64,000 nt of DNA from Endozoicomonas gorgoniicola (GTDB lineage: Bacteria > Pseudomonadota > Gammaproteobacteria > Pseudomonadales > Endozoicomonadaceae). Positions 61,672 to 64,000 of the stretch are shown piece by piece. How positions within the stretch are numbered: position 1 is the stretch's first letter; each line of letters begins with the position of its first letter. The stretch is taken from positions 4,887,501-4,951,500 of the forward strand of contig NZ_JAPFCC010000001.1 of the NCBI RefSeq assembly GCF_025562715.2. The letters are read 5' to 3'. The position numbers and the translations under genes were made by a program. A model generated the notes under the pieces. That model saw only the letters and a list, made by a program, of their open reading frames with translations. It made no database searches and had not been told where the DNA came from.

Positions 61672-61822
61672 GGTTGTTGCTCTTTATCGTTGCCTTAACA
61701 GTCGCCATTCTGGTCTTTTTTTTGTGATCATCAGAGCATAAGTACTCAAGAACTTGCAACTCCCTCAGTCACTGCTAAACAAATACAGTCAATAAATATA
61801 ATGTCTGAACGAGGAAGACAAA

Positions 61823-63541
61823 ATGAAATATCGGACTTTTTCGATGGTCTCTCTTTTTGCAACGTTTCCCGCTTTGGCTTTTGACTTGGGTTTTAGCTCA
61901 GAACTCAGTGGGTCAGCAGGGATTTTTGGTTCAATGATGACATCAACAAGGCTCGAAGCTCCCCCTCTTGAAGCAGGTTTCATCAGAAAAGATGCTATTT
62001 TAACTGACCACATAGCAGGCATCACAAGCAGCCAGATAGTGCCAAAACCGCAGCAAACTCAACAGGTAGCACTGCCTCTTTACGGTATCTCTGCCCAGAT
62101 TTCTCGTGACACAAGGGGTCAGCAGTCTTTGTCATTCAAACTCTCTGAAAAATCCGGTAAGGCACTGCCTGAATCAAGCCAGCAGGATGCTTTCGGCTAT
62201 CAAAGTCTACTGCTTACAATAGCCGAGCCCGTTGCTAATAATAAACTTAAGATTTTGTTTGATGAGGCCAGCTCCAGCTTTGTTCTCTCTTCAACAGCAG
62301 CAACAACACACAGAATCAAAGTGCCTTCCCGTGTAGACAGACAGGGTTACCCTGAAGGGATTTTGACCGGTTTTTCAATGCTTCACCACACGTCATTAGA
62401 GGATATGACCAGTGCCTGGTTCTGCTATGACAAGAATGCAGGTTACTTTTTATACTCCACTTTCTACTCCACTTTCTACTCCACCATAGCCTGTGATGAT
62501 GGTTCACACTTATCATGGGATAAAGAGGAAAACTTATATAGTTATCACGCAGTAGCAGCTGCACCTTCTCCAGCTCCACCTGATTTCTCATTTGGCTGGC
62601 AACAGTTTGGTTATGATGAAAGCTGGCCCTTGTCTTACGAATACCTGCTTCTGACATTCAAAGGAAAGCCTGTCAGAGTTTCTGCTATAGGGGATGTCGG
62701 CTCTGAGGGAAAACCTGACGACGGAAATACCCCATCGAGTAACAATAATTCGGGCAGCAAATCCCCTTCTTCCGCAACTTCCTCAAACACACCGCAAAGC
62801 CCGTCTTCATATGCTGTAAGGCGTAACAGAGATTACTCCGGTTCTACAGGGGCAGCAGGGGCGGGGGGGAATGAACCTCCCCGCAGACCAGTCAAGTATG
62901 AGAAAGAAGAACCAGAAGACGGTGCTGTTTCCGACAAAACCAAGAAAAAACACAGAGAAAAAATACCTAAAGACTCTGGAGTTGTGACATTCTTTCCATC
63001 CACCCCAAACTTAAAACATTCACTACATACAGGCGCTGTATACAAAGAAAAACAGCAACTAACTCATAAGCAGATACGTATAATGATGATTTCTATTCGT
63101 AATGAAAAGTTAAAAGAACATCTCAATAATGCTCAGGAAAGTATTCAGAGTTCTATACAAATGCTGTCTGCTCCAGATTCACCGGCATCCCAGCATCTTC
63201 AGACTGCACTTAATTCGATACAATTAGCAACAGAACAATATTCCCCTAATTCACAAGATGGAGAGACGCAACCTGAACCTAAAGCTACTGACACTGACAC
63301 TGAAACTGACACTGAAACTGAAACTGACTATAGTGACGACAGCGGACAAGAAGAAGGCTTTGACACAACCGATGAATATCCTGCTTTATCCAATAGCAAA
63401 GAAAACAGCATAATAAAGAAGCAGAAGAGAGAACATAATAAAAAACCTACCAAAAAACCAAAAAATGACCGTTCAAATAAAGATGGTAAAAAACATCACA
63501 GAAAAAACAAAGATCGCATTAGACCTGAAGAATATTTTTAG
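61823..63541 (+). CDS. secreted low-complexity protein with basic C-terminal tail, 572 aa
   Basis: Not recognised. A signal peptide (1-19, cut near ALAF) is followed by a folded-looking domain to about residue 295, which contains YSTF repeated almost three times (211-221). Then come a Ser/Asn/Pro linker, a helical stretch (about 408-475), an acidic TDTETDTET repeat (about 488-503) and a strongly basic tail from 532 to the end (IIKKQKREHNKKPTKKPKN then HHRKNKDR). The tail resembles a bipartite nuclear localisation signal or nucleic-acid binder. Candidate exported effector; no homologue known to me. Confidence 0.65.
   Translation: MKYRTFSMVSLFATFPALAFDLGFSSELSGSAGIFGSMMTSTRLEAPPLEAGFIRKDAILTDHIAGITSSQIVPKPQQTQQVALPLYGISAQISRDTRGQQSLSFKLSEKSGKALPESSQQDAFGYQSLLLTIAEPVANNKLKILFDEASSSFVLSSTAATTHRIKVPSRVDRQGYPEGILTGFSMLHHTSLEDMTSAWFCYDKNAGYFLYSTFYSTFYSTIACDDGSHLSWDKEENLYSYHAVAAAPSPAPPDFSFGWQQFGYDESWPLSYEYLLLTFKGKPVRVSAIGDVGSEGKPDDGNTPSSNNNSGSKSPSSATSSNTPQSPSSYAVRRNRDYSGSTGAAGAGGNEPPRRPVKYEKEEPEDGAVSDKTKKKHREKIPKDSGVVTFFPSTPNLKHSLHTGAVYKEKQQLTHKQIRIMMISIRNEKLKEHLNNAQESIQSSIQMLSAPDSPASQHLQTALNSIQLATEQYSPNSQDGETQPEPKATDTDTETDTETETDYSDDSGQEEGFDTTDEYPALSNSKENSIIKKQKREHNKKPTKKPKNDRSNKDGKKHHRKNKDRIRPEEYF
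62453..62488 (+). repeat. 12-base tandem repeat in the secreted-protein gene
   Basis: TACTCCACTTTC occurs twice and TACTCCACCATA once, directly adjacent, coding YSTF-YSTF-YSTI. Confidence 0.75.
63287..63330 (+). repeat. hexamer repeat coding Thr-Asp/Glu
   Basis: ACTGAC and ACTGAA hexamers alternate about seven times, coding TDTDTETDTETETD. Confidence 0.7.
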
Positions 63542-63792
63542 TCTGTTGTTGAAGGTTTGTCGTCTTTGCTCTTATTTCGCCGGGCTCTGCGCTCGGCGAT
63601 TTTTCTTTTCTTTTTACGAGCCTTGCGCGCAGCCAGTTTTTTCGAACGGATAACATCGGAATGATCATGGGGCAAAACAGGGTTGTACTGTTTGTCATCC
63701 TGCTTTTTATGTTGCTGTTTCTCTCCTGAACCATCGTCAGGGTTGTGACCGTAATCCAGATTCGTGGATGTGGTGGAAGGATCTATTTTCAT
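63538..63792 (-). CDS. small highly basic hypothetical protein, 84 aa
   Basis: The second half is a run of Lys and Arg (KLAARKARKKKRKIAERRAR), the first half polar with His and Asp. Its stop overlaps the stop of the secreted-protein gene (convergent, 4 bases). No ribosome site is obvious and no homologue is recognised; the basic half may bind nucleic acid. I rate it as plausible. Confidence 0.45.
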   Translation of the reverse strand: MKIDPSTTSTNLDYGHNPDDGSGEKQQHKKQDDKQYNPVLPHDHSDVIRSKKLAARKARKKKRKIAERRARRNKSKDDKPSTTD

Positions 63793-63847
63793 CGTTGAGC
63801 GTCCCTGCCCGAGATATGCATCATTGCTAACTTACTTCCTGTTAAGT

Positions 63848-64000
63848 TTAGACCCTGAAATACTGAAGCTTGACACCATAGTCAGCCAGAAAAGCTTCTG
63901 CCAGGTAGCGTTGTGAGCTGGTTCCCTGCTGTTCAACCATAACGGCAGCGACAATACGATCTTCTGGCTGCGCCAGCAATGCCATCCGCCAGTTAACAAC
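63848..64000 (-). CDS. 3' end of an unidentified gene, cut by window edge
   Basis: The last 50 residues are visible, including MALLAQPEDRIVAAVMVEQQ and a C-terminal ADYGVKLQYFRV. The sequence is clearly protein-like, but I do not recognise the family. The gene begins beyond base 64000. Confidence 0.6.
   Translation of the reverse strand, partial: VVNWRMALLAQPEDRIVAAVMVEQQGTSSQRYLAEAFLADYGVKLQYFRV

Overview
The window looks like the chromosome of a gammaproteobacterium of the Oceanospirillales/Pseudomonadales type, most likely a host-associated Endozoicomonadaceae-like bacterium. The housekeeping gene order (recG-oxyR, ridA-spoT-rpoZ, gmk-yicC-rph, crc-pyrE, slmA-argB-dut-coaBC, radC-rpmB-rpmG, ppx-trxA-rho-ubiD-fre) resembles Pseudomonas. 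Several large secreted low-complexity proteins, an IS1182-type transposase and many short intergenic repeats suggest a symbiont-like lifestyle. The taxonomic call is an inference; no rRNA or tRNA gene is present.

Layout. 1-3.97 kb is an accessory stretch: a 5'-truncated IS1182-family transposase, then a repeat-rich segment with a zinc-ribbon GIY-YIG nuclease gene lying between two ~116-bp imperfect inverted repeats. 3.9-5.7 kb holds a TetR regulator, an RDD membrane protein and a glutathione peroxidase. 5.8-8.8 kb is recG-oxyR. 9.0-12.3 kb carries a YeeZ-like epimerase, a flavin monooxygenase and an unknown secreted protein. 12.3-16.5 kb is ridA and spoT-rpoZ, split by an AT-rich two-gene insert (J-domain-like protein plus an unknown partner). 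16.8-22.2 kb has aminopeptidase P, an exported alpha/beta hydrolase, gmk, yicC and rph.

22.3-28.2 kb is an L-fucose-type catabolic locus: a sugar ABC transporter (binding protein, permease, double ATPase) with a FucA-like aldolase, divergent from a FucK fuculokinase. A small P-loop protein, a Crc-like catabolite-repression protein, pyrE, a GH13 lipoprotein, slmA, argB, dut and coaBC follow. 36.6-38.9 kb is another accessory patch: a SorC regulator, a divergent HPr-like protein without the active-site histidine, and a RelE/HigA-type toxin-antitoxin pair. radC, rpmB, rpmG, trhP/yegQ and a DUF47 protein follow.

43.3-46.1 kb holds an unusual surface-protein candidate with a GPI-like C-terminal tail, an H-NS-like protein and a small unknown. 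A Na/Pi cotransporter, ppx, trxA, rho, ubiD, fre, a RutR-like regulator, parC, endonuclease I, a queuosine-precursor transporter, a CDF metal exporter and a UbiH-type hydroxylase run to 61.7 kb. The window ends with a 572-residue secreted low-complexity protein, a small basic protein, and the 3' end of a gene that leaves the window.

The conserved blocks act in stringent response (spoT, rpoZ), nucleotide and cofactor synthesis (gmk, pyrE, dut, coaBC), translation, termination (rho) and redox defence (oxyR, trxA, gpx). The accessory genes sit almost entirely between those blocks, so the window reads as an old syntenic backbone with separate cargo islands. The best candidates for undescribed biology are the GIY-YIG inverted-repeat element, the J-domain gene pair, the SorC/HPr-like pair and the two unusual exported proteins.
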